From assembly GCA_964407925.1 (NCBI GenBank), contig CAYOXM010000003.1, forward strand, positions 1 to 64,000: 64,000 nucleotides of DNA. Direction: 5' to 3'. The first letter of the stretch is position 1. The number at the start of each line of letters is the position of its first letter. The position numbers and the translations under genes were made by a program. Under the pieces are notes generated by a model, which saw nothing but the letters and a program-made list of their open reading frames with translations, was not told the origin of the DNA and ran no database searches. Shown here piece after piece: positions 24,312-32,167 of the stretch. Source of the DNA: CAYOXM01 sp964407925. Lineage in GTDB: Bacteria; Patescibacteriota; Patescibacteriia; SG8-24.

Positions 24312-24848
24312 CTATCGCTGCAGCAAGAAAGCGACGCCGGTGAAGGCCAGCCCCGCGCCGCCGGCGGCCGCCAACCATGCGGCCTTCGTGGGCGACTTCG
24401 CCTTCGCGAGCGCGGACGTCGACAGGCCGAGCAGGACGAGCATCAGCACCTTTGAGAGCTCGCAGAAAAGGCACACCACTCCGAGCCACAGGTATTCTAT
24501 GCCGGAAAGGTATGCGGAAAAGACGAGCGACCCGAGCGTGAAGAGCTGTATCATGCGCCACGCGTCCTTCACGCGCAGGGCGATGAGCCCGGCAACCGCG
24601 AGGAAATACGTGAGTCCGAGGACGGACACGGGGATGCCGGCGAGTTCGGAGAACACGCTCTGGTTGACGATCTGACACGAAAAACTGCCGCCGAAATCGC
24701 ACAACGAGCTCCCGCCCTTGTGAAAATGCAGGTAGGTCAAGTACGACATGAACGCCGCGCCGAGCGTGGCGACGGTCATGGCGGCGTATTCGGCCTTGGC
24801 GTACGCGGCCGATTTCGCTTCGGACGCGATCGTTTCGTGAAACGGCAT
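24312..24848 (-). CDS. VKOR family disulfide-forming protein
   Basis: 178 residues with about five membrane segments. Cys50 and Cys58 (SSLCDFGGSFSC) form the loop pair, the Ser in VNQSVFSELAGIPVS is conserved, and CLFC at 126-129 is the quinone-linked active site. It oxidises a thioredoxin-like partner to make disulfides, which fits the Cys-rich secreted proteins in this window. The -10 box is only 9 bases before the ATG (leaderless). Confidence 0.93.
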   Translation of the reverse strand: MPFHETIASEAKSAAYAKAEYAAMTVATLGAAFMSYLTYLHFHKGGSSLCDFGGSFSCQIVNQSVFSELAGIPVSVLGLTYFLAVAGLIALRVKDAWRMIQLFTLGSLVFSAYLSGIEYLWLGVVCLFCELSKVLMLVLLGLSTSALAKAKSPTKAAWLAAAGGAGLAFTGVAFLLQR

Positions 24849-24857
24849 ATCGGGTCG

Positions 24858-24886
24858 AGGATAGCGCGAAATCGGCCTTTTGTCGA
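24858..24886 (-). promoter_or_regulatory. Promoter of the VKOR gene
   Basis: Minus strand TCGACA (24886-24881), 17 bases, TATCCT (24863-24858). Confidence 0.75.
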
Positions 24887-24898
24887 GGACGCGGAGGG

Positions 24899-24926
24899 TT
24901 GCGTCGCCGCCTGACCGTGCTACAGT
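24899..24926 (+). promoter_or_regulatory. Promoter of the 24971 gene
   Basis: TTGCGT, 16 bases, TACAGT. Confidence 0.6.
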
Positions 24927-24970
24927 GGCGGCGCTCCGCGTAACCGCGGGAAACGCACAAAGGAGGAGTC

Positions 24971-25684
24971 ATGGCGCGTACGTTGATTTTGGCTACGGGA
25001 CGGGGCCTCGCGCCGCACTTGGCGGCGGAGTCCCTCGCGAGGGGCTTCCAGACCACCATCGTCGGCAACAACGCCGCCGACCTGCGGAGGGAACCCGCGC
25101 TCAAAGGCGCGATGTTTCGGTCGGCCGACTTGGCCGACCCCTACGCACTGCCGACGGTGATGTGCGGCTGCTGGGCTGAAATGACCCACGTCCTGTGGGA
25201 AGTCCCGGGCTTCGGCCCGAAACCGCCGCTCGACCTCACGATCGAGGACGCCCGTTACATGGTGGACCTGGGACTCATCGGCGGCATGGGCGCGCTCACC
25301 GCGCTCCATCGCCTGAAGGCGGCATCGCGGCCGCTCGCCGAAAGGCCGGGATCCCCGATGCGCCTCGCGGTCATCGTACCGTCGTGCGGCTGGCAGGCAG
25401 AGGACGGGATGGCAATGCAGTCGGCGGTCGCCGCCGCAGCCGCGCATTTCGCGCGCGGGTATGCGGCAACGCTCGCCGCGAGCCTTCCGGGATCGGGCGT
25501 CGATCTCATTCACAAGGTCCCGCCGCGCGACGCCGAAGGGCACTCGCCCGCGGATGCCGCGAGGCACGTCTGGGACGGGTTCCTTTCGCACGTCGAAACG
25601 TTCCAAGAGCGCTACCTCATGAACGACCCGAGGCACGGCCTGCACGTCCAGCATTTCCCGCGCCCGCCGGAGCTCGTCCGTTGA
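24971..25684 (+). CDS. Rossmann-fold protein, SDR-like
   Basis: 237 residues. LILATGRGLAPHLAAESLARGFQTTIVGNN is a nucleotide-binding Rossmann start with a GxxxGxG-like turn, and SADLADP follows as in short-chain dehydrogenases. The usual Tyr-x3-Lys catalytic pair is not evident, so it may be a non-enzymatic or divergent relative. AGGAGG precedes the ATG. Confidence 0.5.
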   Translation: MARTLILATGRGLAPHLAAESLARGFQTTIVGNNAADLRREPALKGAMFRSADLADPYALPTVMCGCWAEMTHVLWEVPGFGPKPPLDLTIEDARYMVDLGLIGGMGALTALHRLKAASRPLAERPGSPMRLAVIVPSCGWQAEDGMAMQSAVAAAAAHFARGYAATLAASLPGSGVDLIHKVPPRDAEGHSPADAARHVWDGFLSHVETFQERYLMNDPRHGLHVQHFPRPPELVR

Positions 25685-25687
25685 ACT

Positions 25688-25716
25688 GCGCCCGCCTCAT
25701 GCGGGCGTTTCTTTTT
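25688..25716 (+). terminator. Terminator of the 24971 gene
   Basis: CGCCCGC-CTCAT-GCGGGCG followed by T-rich bases. Confidence 0.75.
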
Positions 25717-25718
25717 GC

Positions 25719-25746
25719 ATAAAAAAAAGGCCGACCTGCCGGCCGG
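25719..25746 (-). terminator. Terminator of the 25779 gene
   Basis: Minus strand GGCCG-GCAGGT-CGGCC followed by T8. Confidence 0.7.
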
Positions 25747-25778
25747 CGCGCGTAGGATTGAGAACGGGACGGCAGGGG

Positions 25779-26156
25779 TCAGCCGCCCTTGGGCGTCACG
25801 GTCTTCTCGCGCGACACCTTGTCGCCGTCGACCTCGCCCTCGACCTTGATCTTGATCTTCTCGACCTTCGACTTGTCGGCGCCCTGCTTGGCCCCGTCCG
25901 CCACCTTCTCGGCGGCGTCGAGCTGCTTCTTGGCACCGCCGTCCTTGTTGGCGTCGAGCTGCCTCTTCACTTCCTTCTCGACCTTCTCCTTGACGGTGTC
26001 GGCGTACTCCTTGTTGTCCTTCTTCTCCTGCCGGCTGCTCCCGTCCTTCGGCGTCACGGTGACGTCGACTTTCGGGTTCTCGAGCGGCGGCTCGGGCTTC
26101 TTTTCGGCGGGTTTGGCGGACGAATTGTCGGGTTTGGCGGTCTGTGCGTCGCTCAC
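25779..26156 (-). CDS. Disordered Lys/Glu/Asp-rich protein ending in Gly-Gly
   Basis: 125 residues, almost entirely charged or small residues, with a helix or coiled-coil stretch (about 48-105) and VDVTVTPKDG near the N terminus and EKTVTPKGG at the C terminus. No known domain. The C-terminal Gly-Gly and low complexity recall bacterial protein modifiers such as Pup-type tags, but nothing nearby supports this. The GTG start 10 bases after GGAGG was chosen because no ATG fits. Confidence 0.5.
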   Translation of the reverse strand: MSDAQTAKPDNSSAKPAEKKPEPPLENPKVDVTVTPKDGSSRQEKKDNKEYADTVKEKVEKEVKRQLDANKDGGAKKQLDAAEKVADGAKQGADKSKVEKIKIKVEGEVDGDKVSREKTVTPKGG

Positions 26157-26216
26157 GGCTCGTGCTCCTCCGTGGGAAAAGGTTCCTGCTCGGCGGCGTC
26201 GCCGGGCCGCATCATA

Positions 26217-26245
26217 TTGACAGGAGCCGGTTTTCGTGGCAAGGT
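26217..26245 (+). promoter_or_regulatory. Promoter of the 26290 gene
   Basis: TTGACA, 17 bases, CAAGGT. Confidence 0.6.
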
Positions 26246-26289
26246 GTCCAGTTCCTTTGACCGTCAACCCGCCATCTTGGAGGTGTCCC

Positions 26290-26742
26290 ATGGACGCATT
26301 TCCCGATTCCTGTTTCTCCGCCGTCATCGCAGACCTCATCGCCGACGGGACGTCCGTCGTGCCGCATCGGCCGTGGAGCGTCCTCTCCGGCGGCGAACGC
26401 TTCGACGGCGAGACGTTGCGCATCGACGACGCGCCGTCGGCGTACGCCGTGATGGATGCCATCGCCGCGACCGAGGACGAGGACTGCTACGCCATCTGGA
26501 CGCCGATCGAGAAGCGGCAGCGCGGCCGCATCCCGCGCGCGCTGCGCTGCGGCTTCACGCTCGCGCTGAACCGCGACGGCGGCATCACGGTGTTCCAAAG
26601 CGTCGTCTTCGTCCCGCTCGACGTCATCGACATCGTCGCGCACCTGCCTTCCGGACAGGTCGTGCTGGTGAAGAGCCAGAAGGTTTCCGCCTGGGACGGC
26701 ACCTCGACCGACGGGGCCTGGCCCGCGCGCGCGACGTCATGA
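26290..26742 (+). CDS. Hypothetical protein, 150 aa
   Basis: No recognised family. Compact alpha/beta composition with YAVMDAIAATEDEDCYAIWTPIEK and a beta-like ITVFQSVVFVPLDVIDIV. No membrane segment. GGAGG lies 8 bases before the ATG. Confidence 0.5.
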   Translation: MDAFPDSCFSAVIADLIADGTSVVPHRPWSVLSGGERFDGETLRIDDAPSAYAVMDAIAATEDEDCYAIWTPIEKRQRGRIPRALRCGFTLALNRDGGITVFQSVVFVPLDVIDIVAHLPSGQVVLVKSQKVSAWDGTSTDGAWPARATS

Positions 26743-26749
26743 AAGAAAC

Positions 26750-26783
26750 GAAAGGCCCGCATCGTCCGATGCGGGCCTCTTTT
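26750..26783. terminator. Bidirectional terminator
   Basis: AAAGGCCCGCATC-GTCC-GATGCGGGCCTCTTT between convergent genes. Confidence 0.8.
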
Positions 26784-26794
26784 TTTCGCGCGGC

Positions 26795-27265
26795 TCACTC
26801 CGCCGTCCACACGCCGTTCTCGGCGTGCGTGCTCGGCCAGAGGTATGACGACTCCGTGCCGTCGGCCATGAAGAGGCGCACGTTCACGTCCCGCGACGCG
26901 GGGTTCTTGCGCTCCACGAGGACGGCCTTCAGCGTCTCGCCCATCGGGGCGTAATGCATGAGCAGCGGGACGACGAGGTTCATCTGGAGCGTCGCCTCCT
27001 CGCCCGGCCGATACTTCGCCACGGACCACATCACGAGCGGCTGGGCAGCGGCCGGCGTCTCGACGGCCGGTTCCTGAACGGGCGACATGCGCCGACCGTA
27101 GTTCATCTGCAGCGACTGCAGCGAGGAGAGCGCGCCGGCCAGCGAACCGCTCCGATCGGTCATGTACCAGAGGTTGAGCGCCGACAGCCCCAGTCCGACG
27201 AGCAGGACCATCATCGAGAACGACGCCGAGACGTCTTTGACTTCGTTTTTCTTCTTGGGTGGCAT
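26795..27265 (-). CDS. Hypothetical single-pass membrane protein, 156 aa
   Basis: Basic N terminus (MPPKKKNEVKD), membrane helix at about 17-36, then an extracytoplasmic domain with a beta pattern (QPLVMWSVAKYRPGEEATLQMNLVVPLLMHY). No family recognised. It may be read from the sugar dehydrogenase transcript, 31 bases upstream. Confidence 0.5.
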   Translation of the reverse strand: MPPKKKNEVKDVSASFSMMVLLVGLGLSALNLWYMTDRSGSLAGALSSLQSLQMNYGRRMSPVQEPAVETPAAAQPLVMWSVAKYRPGEEATLQMNLVVPLLMHYAPMGETLKAVLVERKNPASRDVNVRLFMADGTESSYLWPSTHAENGVWTAE

Positions 27266-27296
27266 ACGCGTTGTGCCCGGTCAGGGCGTTAAAGGC

Positions 27297-28481
27297 CTAT
27301 TCGTTGAATAGCGAAGGAATGACGCGGAGGATGCGATCGTCGCCGGCGCGGACCGTGCCGCGTCCGTCGTCGTTCGACGTCGAGACGTAGAGCGCGCCGT
27401 CCGGACCGCGTACCACGGCACGGAGCCGTCCGAACTCGTTCCGCAGGTGCGCGCGCAACGGTTTCACGCCGCCGTCATCGGCGATTTCCGCCTGGTACAG
27501 CGACGAGCCGCGCAAACCGGCGAACCAGAGGCTGCCGTCGGCGAATGCCATGCCGGACGGCGCCCACGTCTCCTTTTCCCCGGAATGCCTCACCGGAAGG
27601 ATCATTCCTTCGCGCGCCTTGTCGCCCTCGATCACGGGCCAGCCGTAATTGCCGCCCTTCACGATCAGGTTCAGCTCGTCGAGGCCGCTCTTCGCGCCGG
27701 AACGGCCGTGTTCGGTAGCCCAGAGACGCCCGCGGTCGTCCCACGCGAGTCCCTGCGGATTGCGATGGCCGTATGACCACACAGCGTTGCCGAACGGATT
27801 GTCCTCGGGGACGGAGCCGTCGGGATTCACGCGGAGAATCTTGCCGGCGAGCGAGTTCTTGTCCTGGCTGCGGTTGCCGTCGCCGGCGTCGCCCGTCGTC
27901 ACGTAGAGTTTTCCGTCCGGACCGAACGCGATGCGTCCGCCGTCATGGTAGTTGCCGGCCGGAATGCCGTCGACGACGACGTTCTCGTCGGACAGCGCGC
28001 CGTCAGCGTACCGGAAGCTCGAAACGCGGTTCGTCGCCGCGCCCGACTTCGCGCGCGCGGTGTAGTACAGGTAGATGCGGTCCCCCGCGCCGCCCGGCGG
28101 GACGGCGAGACCGAGCAGTCCCCCCTCGCTGATTTCGACGACGCCGGGTACGGCGACTGAAGTCGGCGGATTACCGTCGCGCCAAAGGCGGCCGTCGCGC
28201 TCCGTCGCGATCATGCCGCCGTCCGCCAAGAACGCCACCTCCCACGGCACGTGCATCCCCTCGGCGACGGTAACAACGGGACGATCCCGTGACGGCGCGA
28301 CAGCGGCCGAATCCGCGGAGGCGTCGTCCTCGAGGACGTACCCGAGGTCGAGATCGCTGTCCGTCGGCGCGAACGCATACCGCACGAGCGCCGCGCGCGT
28401 GGCGAAAAGCGTCGCGACGAGCATGAGCAGAATCGCCGCGGCGACGGTACTGAAGGGGAATTTTTTCACGATGCGCTTCAT
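27297..28481 (-). CDS. PQQ-dependent sugar dehydrogenase family protein (beta-propeller)
   Basis: 394 residues. N-terminal membrane anchor (about 8-30), then the glucose/sorbosone dehydrogenase propeller: VPWEVAFLADGGMIATERDGRLW, GGLLGLAVPPG, HDGGRIAFGPDGKLYVTTGDAGD, SYGHRNPQGLAWD, LWATEHGRSG and GGNYGWPVIEG are the family landmarks, including the His/Asp region of the active site. Secreted or anchored oxidoreductase of aldoses; PQQ synthesis genes are not seen here, so cofactor supply is unknown. TAGAAT lies 7 bases before the ATG. Confidence 0.85.
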   Translation of the reverse strand: MKRIVKKFPFSTVAAAILLMLVATLFATRAALVRYAFAPTDSDLDLGYVLEDDASADSAAVAPSRDRPVVTVAEGMHVPWEVAFLADGGMIATERDGRLWRDGNPPTSVAVPGVVEISEGGLLGLAVPPGGAGDRIYLYYTARAKSGAATNRVSSFRYADGALSDENVVVDGIPAGNYHDGGRIAFGPDGKLYVTTGDAGDGNRSQDKNSLAGKILRVNPDGSVPEDNPFGNAVWSYGHRNPQGLAWDDRGRLWATEHGRSGAKSGLDELNLIVKGGNYGWPVIEGDKAREGMILPVRHSGEKETWAPSGMAFADGSLWFAGLRGSSLYQAEIADDGGVKPLRAHLRNEFGRLRAVVRGPDGALYVSTSNDDGRGTVRAGDDRILRVIPSLFNE

Positions 28482-28556
28482 CGCCTCCATTCTAACAGAT
28501 TGAGGCAAGGGTCGTCACCTTTCCCGGCCGCGTGCGGCGCATCTCGGCCGGCCTGA

Positions 28557-28585
28557 TTGACTCGGGTCCGCCTTAAGCGTATCGT
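28557..28585 (+). promoter_or_regulatory. Promoter of the IscU-like gene
   Basis: TTGACT, 17 bases, TATCGT. Confidence 0.75.
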
Positions 28586-28615
28586 GCCGCCGTCGCCCTT
28601 TCGCAAGGAGAAGTC

Positions 28616-29239
28616 ATGCCGTACAAGGACAAGGTCACCGACCATTTCGAGAATCCGCGGAACGTCGGAACGCTCGACAAAACCGCCGCCGACGTCGGTA
28701 CGGGGCTCGTCGGCGCGCCCGCCTGCGGCGACGTGATGCGGCTCCAACTCCGCATAGAAGAACGGATCGTCGGCGTCAGGTGCACGACCTGCCACGGCGA
28801 GACGCGTGTCGCGGGCGCGGTACCGGCGTCGTTCTCGCTTCCGTGCGGGCACGGCGAATTCGTGATCACGCGCGGCGACGTGGTCGCCGACGCGAAATTC
28901 AAGACATTCGGCTGCGGCTCGGCGATCGCCAGCTCGTCGCTCGTCACCGAGTGGGTGAAGGGGCGGCGGATCGAGGACGCGGAGCGCATCACGAACCGCG
29001 ACATCGCGGAGGAGCTGTCGCTGCCTCCCGTGAAAATCCACTGTTCGGTGCTCGCCGAGGACGCGGTGAAGGCGGCCATCGCGGACTACCGCGCCAAACG
29101 CAAAACGCGGCAGGCGGCCGCCGTCCCGAAGGGACCGGCCGCTCCCGATGCCGAACGCGCGCCGCTGCCGCCGGAATATCCCGCTACTCCCGTCGCCGAA
29201 GACGGGCATGCGCGGGCGCGCGACCCGTTCGATACCTGA
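28616..29239 (+). CDS. iscU: IscU/NifU-N Fe-S scaffold with an inserted Cys/His segment
   Basis: 207 residues against about 125-150 for IscU. The canonical parts are all present: VTDHFENPRNVGTL, GAPACGDVMRLQLRI (Cys37, Asp39), DAKFKTFGCGSAIASSSLVTEW (Cys100) and PPVKIHCSVLAEDA (Cys143). Between residues about 50 and 90 an extra segment is spliced into a surface loop, with CTTCHG (56-61) and CGHG (77-80), which could bind zinc. The C-terminal 45 residues are a Pro/Ala-rich tail. No IscS gene is in the window. AAGGAGAAGTC precedes the ATG. Confidence 0.9.
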   Translation: MPYKDKVTDHFENPRNVGTLDKTAADVGTGLVGAPACGDVMRLQLRIEERIVGVRCTTCHGETRVAGAVPASFSLPCGHGEFVITRGDVVADAKFKTFGCGSAIASSSLVTEWVKGRRIEDAERITNRDIAEELSLPPVKIHCSVLAEDAVKAAIADYRAKRKTRQAAAVPKGPAAPDAERAPLPPEYPATPVAEDGHARARDPFDT

Positions 29240-29255
29240 CGAGCGCCACGAGGCC

Positions 29256-29284
29256 GACCGCGCGGATCCGCGCGGTTTTTATTG
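29256..29284 (+). terminator. Terminator of the IscU-like gene
   Basis: ACCGCGCG-GATC-CGCGCGGT followed by TTTTATT. Confidence 0.75.
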
Positions 29285-29290
29285 TCCGGA

Positions 29291-29319
29291 TTGACGCGGC
29301 GGACGAATCGTTGTACGGT
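29291..29319 (+). promoter_or_regulatory. Promoter of the 29354 gene
   Basis: TTGACG, 17 bases, TACGGT. Confidence 0.75.
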
Positions 29320-29353
29320 TCCGCGTCGTTCCTTCGAAAGGAGAACCGTACCG

Positions 29354-29893
29354 ATGAAACTCGCCCTCGCCGCGCCCACCGACGTCCGCTCCCACGTGGG
29401 AGACGGCTGGTTCGACCGACACGACGCGTCGGTCGGCACCGCCGACGAACGCAACAGTTACCTCTTCCGGCGACGCGTCGCCCTTCAGCTGAAAATCGCG
29501 CAAGAATGGCCGAACGGGGACGGGTACTCCGGCCCGACGATCGACCGCATCATCGACGTCCGCTGCTACACGGCGAATGACGAAACCGGAGAGCTCGGCT
29601 GCCGTTCGCTGTCCGCGCTCGCCGCCAACGCGCTCGTCGGCAAGACCGCGGTGCAGGCGGCGGCAATGCGCGACGAGGCGTTCGTTGCCGCCGAGAAGGT
29701 TCCGTGGCAGCCGGGCTGCAACGGCCTGCCGTTCCTGTTCGCGGATGCGGTCCGCGCCGCGCTGCTCGACTGGGCGACGAAGGCGAACGGCCGGCGCGAC
29801 CGCCTGCCGTACGAACAGGCGCCGGCCGCGATGCCGCCCGATCCGAGCGTCCTCACGCCGTTCGGCAGGTTCCTCCGCGCCCTCGGCCTTTGA
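29354..29893 (+). CDS. Possible divergent IscU-fold protein, 179 aa
   Basis: The segment from about 65 to 140 follows the second half of IscU: a strand ending in Cys71, LGCRSLSALAANALVGKT (Cys83; compare FGCGSAIASSSLVTEWVKGK), then WQPGCNGLPFLFADAVRAALLDW (Cys122; compare KIHCSVLAEDAVKAAIADY). Three Cys in the same order as IscU suggest an Fe-S scaffold relative, but the N-terminal part does not match and spacing differs. It follows the bona fide IscU gene. The identification is inference. Confidence 0.45.
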   Translation: MKLALAAPTDVRSHVGDGWFDRHDASVGTADERNSYLFRRRVALQLKIAQEWPNGDGYSGPTIDRIIDVRCYTANDETGELGCRSLSALAANALVGKTAVQAAAMRDEAFVAAEKVPWQPGCNGLPFLFADAVRAALLDWATKANGRRDRLPYEQAPAAMPPDPSVLTPFGRFLRALGL

Positions 29894-29896
29894 ACG

Positions 29897-29936
29897 AAAA
29901 ACCGTCCCGCGATCACGCGGGACGGTTTTCTTTTTC
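29897..29936. terminator. Bidirectional terminator
   Basis: AAAACCGTCCCGCG-ATCA-CGCGGGACGGTTTT between convergent genes. Confidence 0.85.
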
Positions 29937-31226
29937 CTACTTCCTTTCCGCAAGCGTGACGTCGACCGTTTTCTCCTTGCCCTTGTGCAGCACCTTGAGC
30001 GTCACTTTGTCACCGGGACCGTATCCGCGAATCGCCACCGCGAGCGGATACTCCTCGGTGAGCTTCTTGCCGCCCGCCTCGAGGATGATGTCGTTCTCCT
30101 CGATGCCCGCGACGTCCGCCGGCGACCCCGGCGACACGGCGAGGTCGGTCTGCGTCTCGCCGCGCACGACGAGCGCGCCGTAATCGACGGAGAGTTGGTT
30201 CTGCTTCTTGATGTCCTTGCTGACCATCACGTAGCGCACGCCGAGCCAGGCGCGGGTGATTTTTCCGCCGGTCTTCACCGTCTCGATGACGCGCTTCACG
30301 TCGTTCGCCGGCAGCGCGAAACCGATGTTCTGCGACCCCTGGACGATGGCGACGTTCACGCCGATGACTTCGCCCTTCAGGTTGAGGAGCGGCCCGCCGG
30401 AGTTTCCCGGATTGATGGCGGTATCGGTCTGGATGACGTCGTAGAGGTCCTCTGGTTTCGCCATGCCGTTCGAGGCCTGGATGGATCGCTTGAGGCCCGA
30501 CACGACGCCGGTCGAGACCGTGTTGCCGAACTGGCCGAGTGCGTACCCGATGGCGATGACGCGCTGGCCCACCTTGATCGCGTCGGAGTCGCCAAAATCG
30601 AGGTGCGGCAGGCCGGTCGCCTCAATTTTCAGCACGGCGATGTCATTCGACGGATCGCGGCCGATGACTTTCGCGTCGTGCTTCGCCCCGTCCTGCAGGA
30701 CGACGGTATATTCGGCGGTCTCATCGAGCACGACATGCCGGTTCGTGACGATGTAGCCGTCATCCGTGACGATGAAACCGGTCCCCGCACCGATATCCTT
30801 CTTCTCCGTGCCCTTCTGCCGCACCTGCGGCATCTGGAACGCGGGGTTGTCGCCGAAGAACTGCTGGAAGAAATCGTCGTTACCGAACGGATTGACGTTG
30901 TACTGCTCGTACACCGGCATGTCCTTCGCGACGACTATCGACACGACCGCCGGAGAAGATTTCGCGACCGTGGCGACCGTCATCTCCTCCTCCGATTCCC
31001 GCGCCGCGGCAGGCGGCTGCGCGGCGCGCGGCTCCTCCGGAGCGCCGACGCCGGCACGGTAACGTTCACCGAGCTGCGGAGAAAGCGAGGTCAACAACGA
31101 AGCGGAAAGCTCGCGGTTCGCGCCGACAATGCCGCCGAGGAAACCGAAAAGCGACGACACGCCGGCAGCGATGACGAGCGCGATGACGACGTAGGCTGTC
31201 GCCATCGGATTCTTATGCTCTGTCAT
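29937..31226 (-). CDS. htrA: HtrA/DegP-like serine protease with PDZ domain
   Basis: 429 residues. Membrane anchor at about 10-35, linker, trypsin-like domain with His164 (TNRHVV), Asp195 (SNDIAVLKI) and Ser276 (NPGNSGGPL), then one PDZ domain from about 330 (GSPADVAGIEENDIILEAGGKKL). Extracytoplasmic quality-control protease. The ATG at 31226 is preferred over a long upstream extension that crosses the promoter. Confidence 0.95.
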   Translation of the reverse strand: MTEHKNPMATAYVVIALVIAAGVSSLFGFLGGIVGANRELSASLLTSLSPQLGERYRAGVGAPEEPRAAQPPAAARESEEEMTVATVAKSSPAVVSIVVAKDMPVYEQYNVNPFGNDDFFQQFFGDNPAFQMPQVRQKGTEKKDIGAGTGFIVTDDGYIVTNRHVVLDETAEYTVVLQDGAKHDAKVIGRDPSNDIAVLKIEATGLPHLDFGDSDAIKVGQRVIAIGYALGQFGNTVSTGVVSGLKRSIQASNGMAKPEDLYDVIQTDTAINPGNSGGPLLNLKGEVIGVNVAIVQGSQNIGFALPANDVKRVIETVKTGGKITRAWLGVRYVMVSKDIKKQNQLSVDYGALVVRGETQTDLAVSPGSPADVAGIEENDIILEAGGKKLTEEYPLAVAIRGYGPGDKVTLKVLHKGKEKTVDVTLAERK

Positions 31227-31256
31227 GGCAAATGGCGTTAAGAATTCATTGGCGAA

Positions 31257-31285
31257 AGTATACTCCCGATAGGACAAGTTGGCAA
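31257..31285 (-). promoter_or_regulatory. Promoter of htrA
   Basis: Minus strand TTGCCA (31285-31280), 17 bases, TATACT (31262-31257). Confidence 0.8.
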
Positions 31286-31294
31286 AGTGCCGAA

Positions 31295-31326
31295 CATTAT
31301 TTTTGCTTATATAAGCAAAAATAATG
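31295..31326. promoter_or_regulatory. Perfect 32-bp AT-rich palindrome upstream of htrA
   Basis: CATTATTTTTGCTTAT is followed directly by its exact reverse complement, 9 bases upstream of the htrA -35 box. Strongly AT-rich in a GC-rich region; an operator for a dimeric regulator is a reasonable guess. Confidence 0.65.
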
Positions 31327-31364
31327 TCGTTCTTATCACTACATAACGTAGTTTTATCCACAAC

Positions 31365-31390
31365 GAAAAACCCACCGGACACGGTGGGTC
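31365..31390 (-). terminator. Terminator of the small membrane gene pair
   Basis: Minus strand ACCCACCG-TGTC-CGGTGGGT followed by T5. Confidence 0.8.
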
Positions 31391-31394
31391 GAAT

Positions 31395-31604
31395 CTACTC
31401 CCGGCGCGGCGCGGGAAGAAGGCGCAAGCCGAGGATCGCGAGGAGCGGCAGGAGCATGCCGACGCCGATGACGAACGCGTTTTCTCCGGCGACGTCGCTC
31501 GGATCGCGGAGCAGTCGCAGGCCGCCGGACGCGGTAAGCGCCGCACCGAAGGCGAGCAGGACCGCGAGCAGGATGTCCGGCCACGAGGGCCGTTTACGGC
31601 GCAT
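31395..31604 (-). CDS. Small membrane protein, 69 aa
   Basis: Two hydrophobic segments (about 10-30 and 42-62) with basic ends (MRRKRPSW, LLPAPRRE). The start overlaps the end of the upstream gene by 11 bases, suggesting translational coupling. Family unknown. Confidence 0.6.
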   Translation of the reverse strand: MRRKRPSWPDILLAVLLAFGAALTASGGLRLLRDPSDVAGENAFVIGVGMLLPLLAILGLRLLPAPRRE

Positions 31605-32073
31605 GATCGTCCTCCATCGTCGCGACGAACGTTTCTTTTCTCGGTCGGCGCGGCCGGACGTACGGCAGGAGCGCCGTCGCGCCGCGATTCGAAACGACCC
31701 CGACGATCGTCACGACGAGCGGCATCATGCCGCTCTCCCCCGCATTCTCGAATGCGAGGAACAGGATGAGTCCCCACATCACGAGGAACACTCCGGCGAA
31801 CTGCAGGAACGAAAGTACCGTGACGGCCAGCGCGCGAAGCACCGAACGCGTCAGATTTTCCGTCCGGCCACCGCCGACCATCCTAATGACCGCGCCGATC
31901 GTCGACGCGAGCGCGAGAAGCGCGACACCGACGAGACCGACGACGACGGGATCCCAATCCCCTTCCCAACTGAGCGCGAAACCGTTCTTGACCGCGGAAG
32001 CGAACGCATACCCGAGGCAGGCGAAGCCGACGGCACCGACCAAAAAAATGACGGGACGCACTTTGCCGCTCAT
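31594..32073 (-). CDS. Membrane protein, 159 aa
   Basis: Four hydrophobic segments (about 5-30, 42-65, 83-110, 118-135) separated by short polar loops, with a basic C-terminal tail. No recognised family. It precedes a second small membrane protein; the pair may form one membrane unit. Confidence 0.6.
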   Translation of the reverse strand: MSGKVRPVIFLVGAVGFACLGYAFASAVKNGFALSWEGDWDPVVVGLVGVALLALASTIGAVIRMVGGGRTENLTRSVLRALAVTVLSFLQFAGVFLVMWGLILFLAFENAGESGMMPLVVTIVGVVSNRGATALLPYVRPRRPRKETFVATMEDDHAP

Positions 32074-32133
32074 CGTTTTCTCCGTCGAAAAAGAGCTCCC
32101 CCTACCTTACGAGAAGCCCCTGAAAACGCAACT

Positions 32134-32167
32134 TTATCCACAATGGGGACAGTCCCCGTTGTGGATA
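32134..32167. repeat. Palindromic repeat family A copy 2
   Basis: TTATCCACAA, GGGGACAGTCCCC core and TTGTGGATA: perfect 9-base outer arms TATCCACAA/TTGTGGATA. The outer arm matches the DnaA-box consensus TTATCCACA. It sits directly after the cobO stop codon and may also terminate it. Confidence 0.75.
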
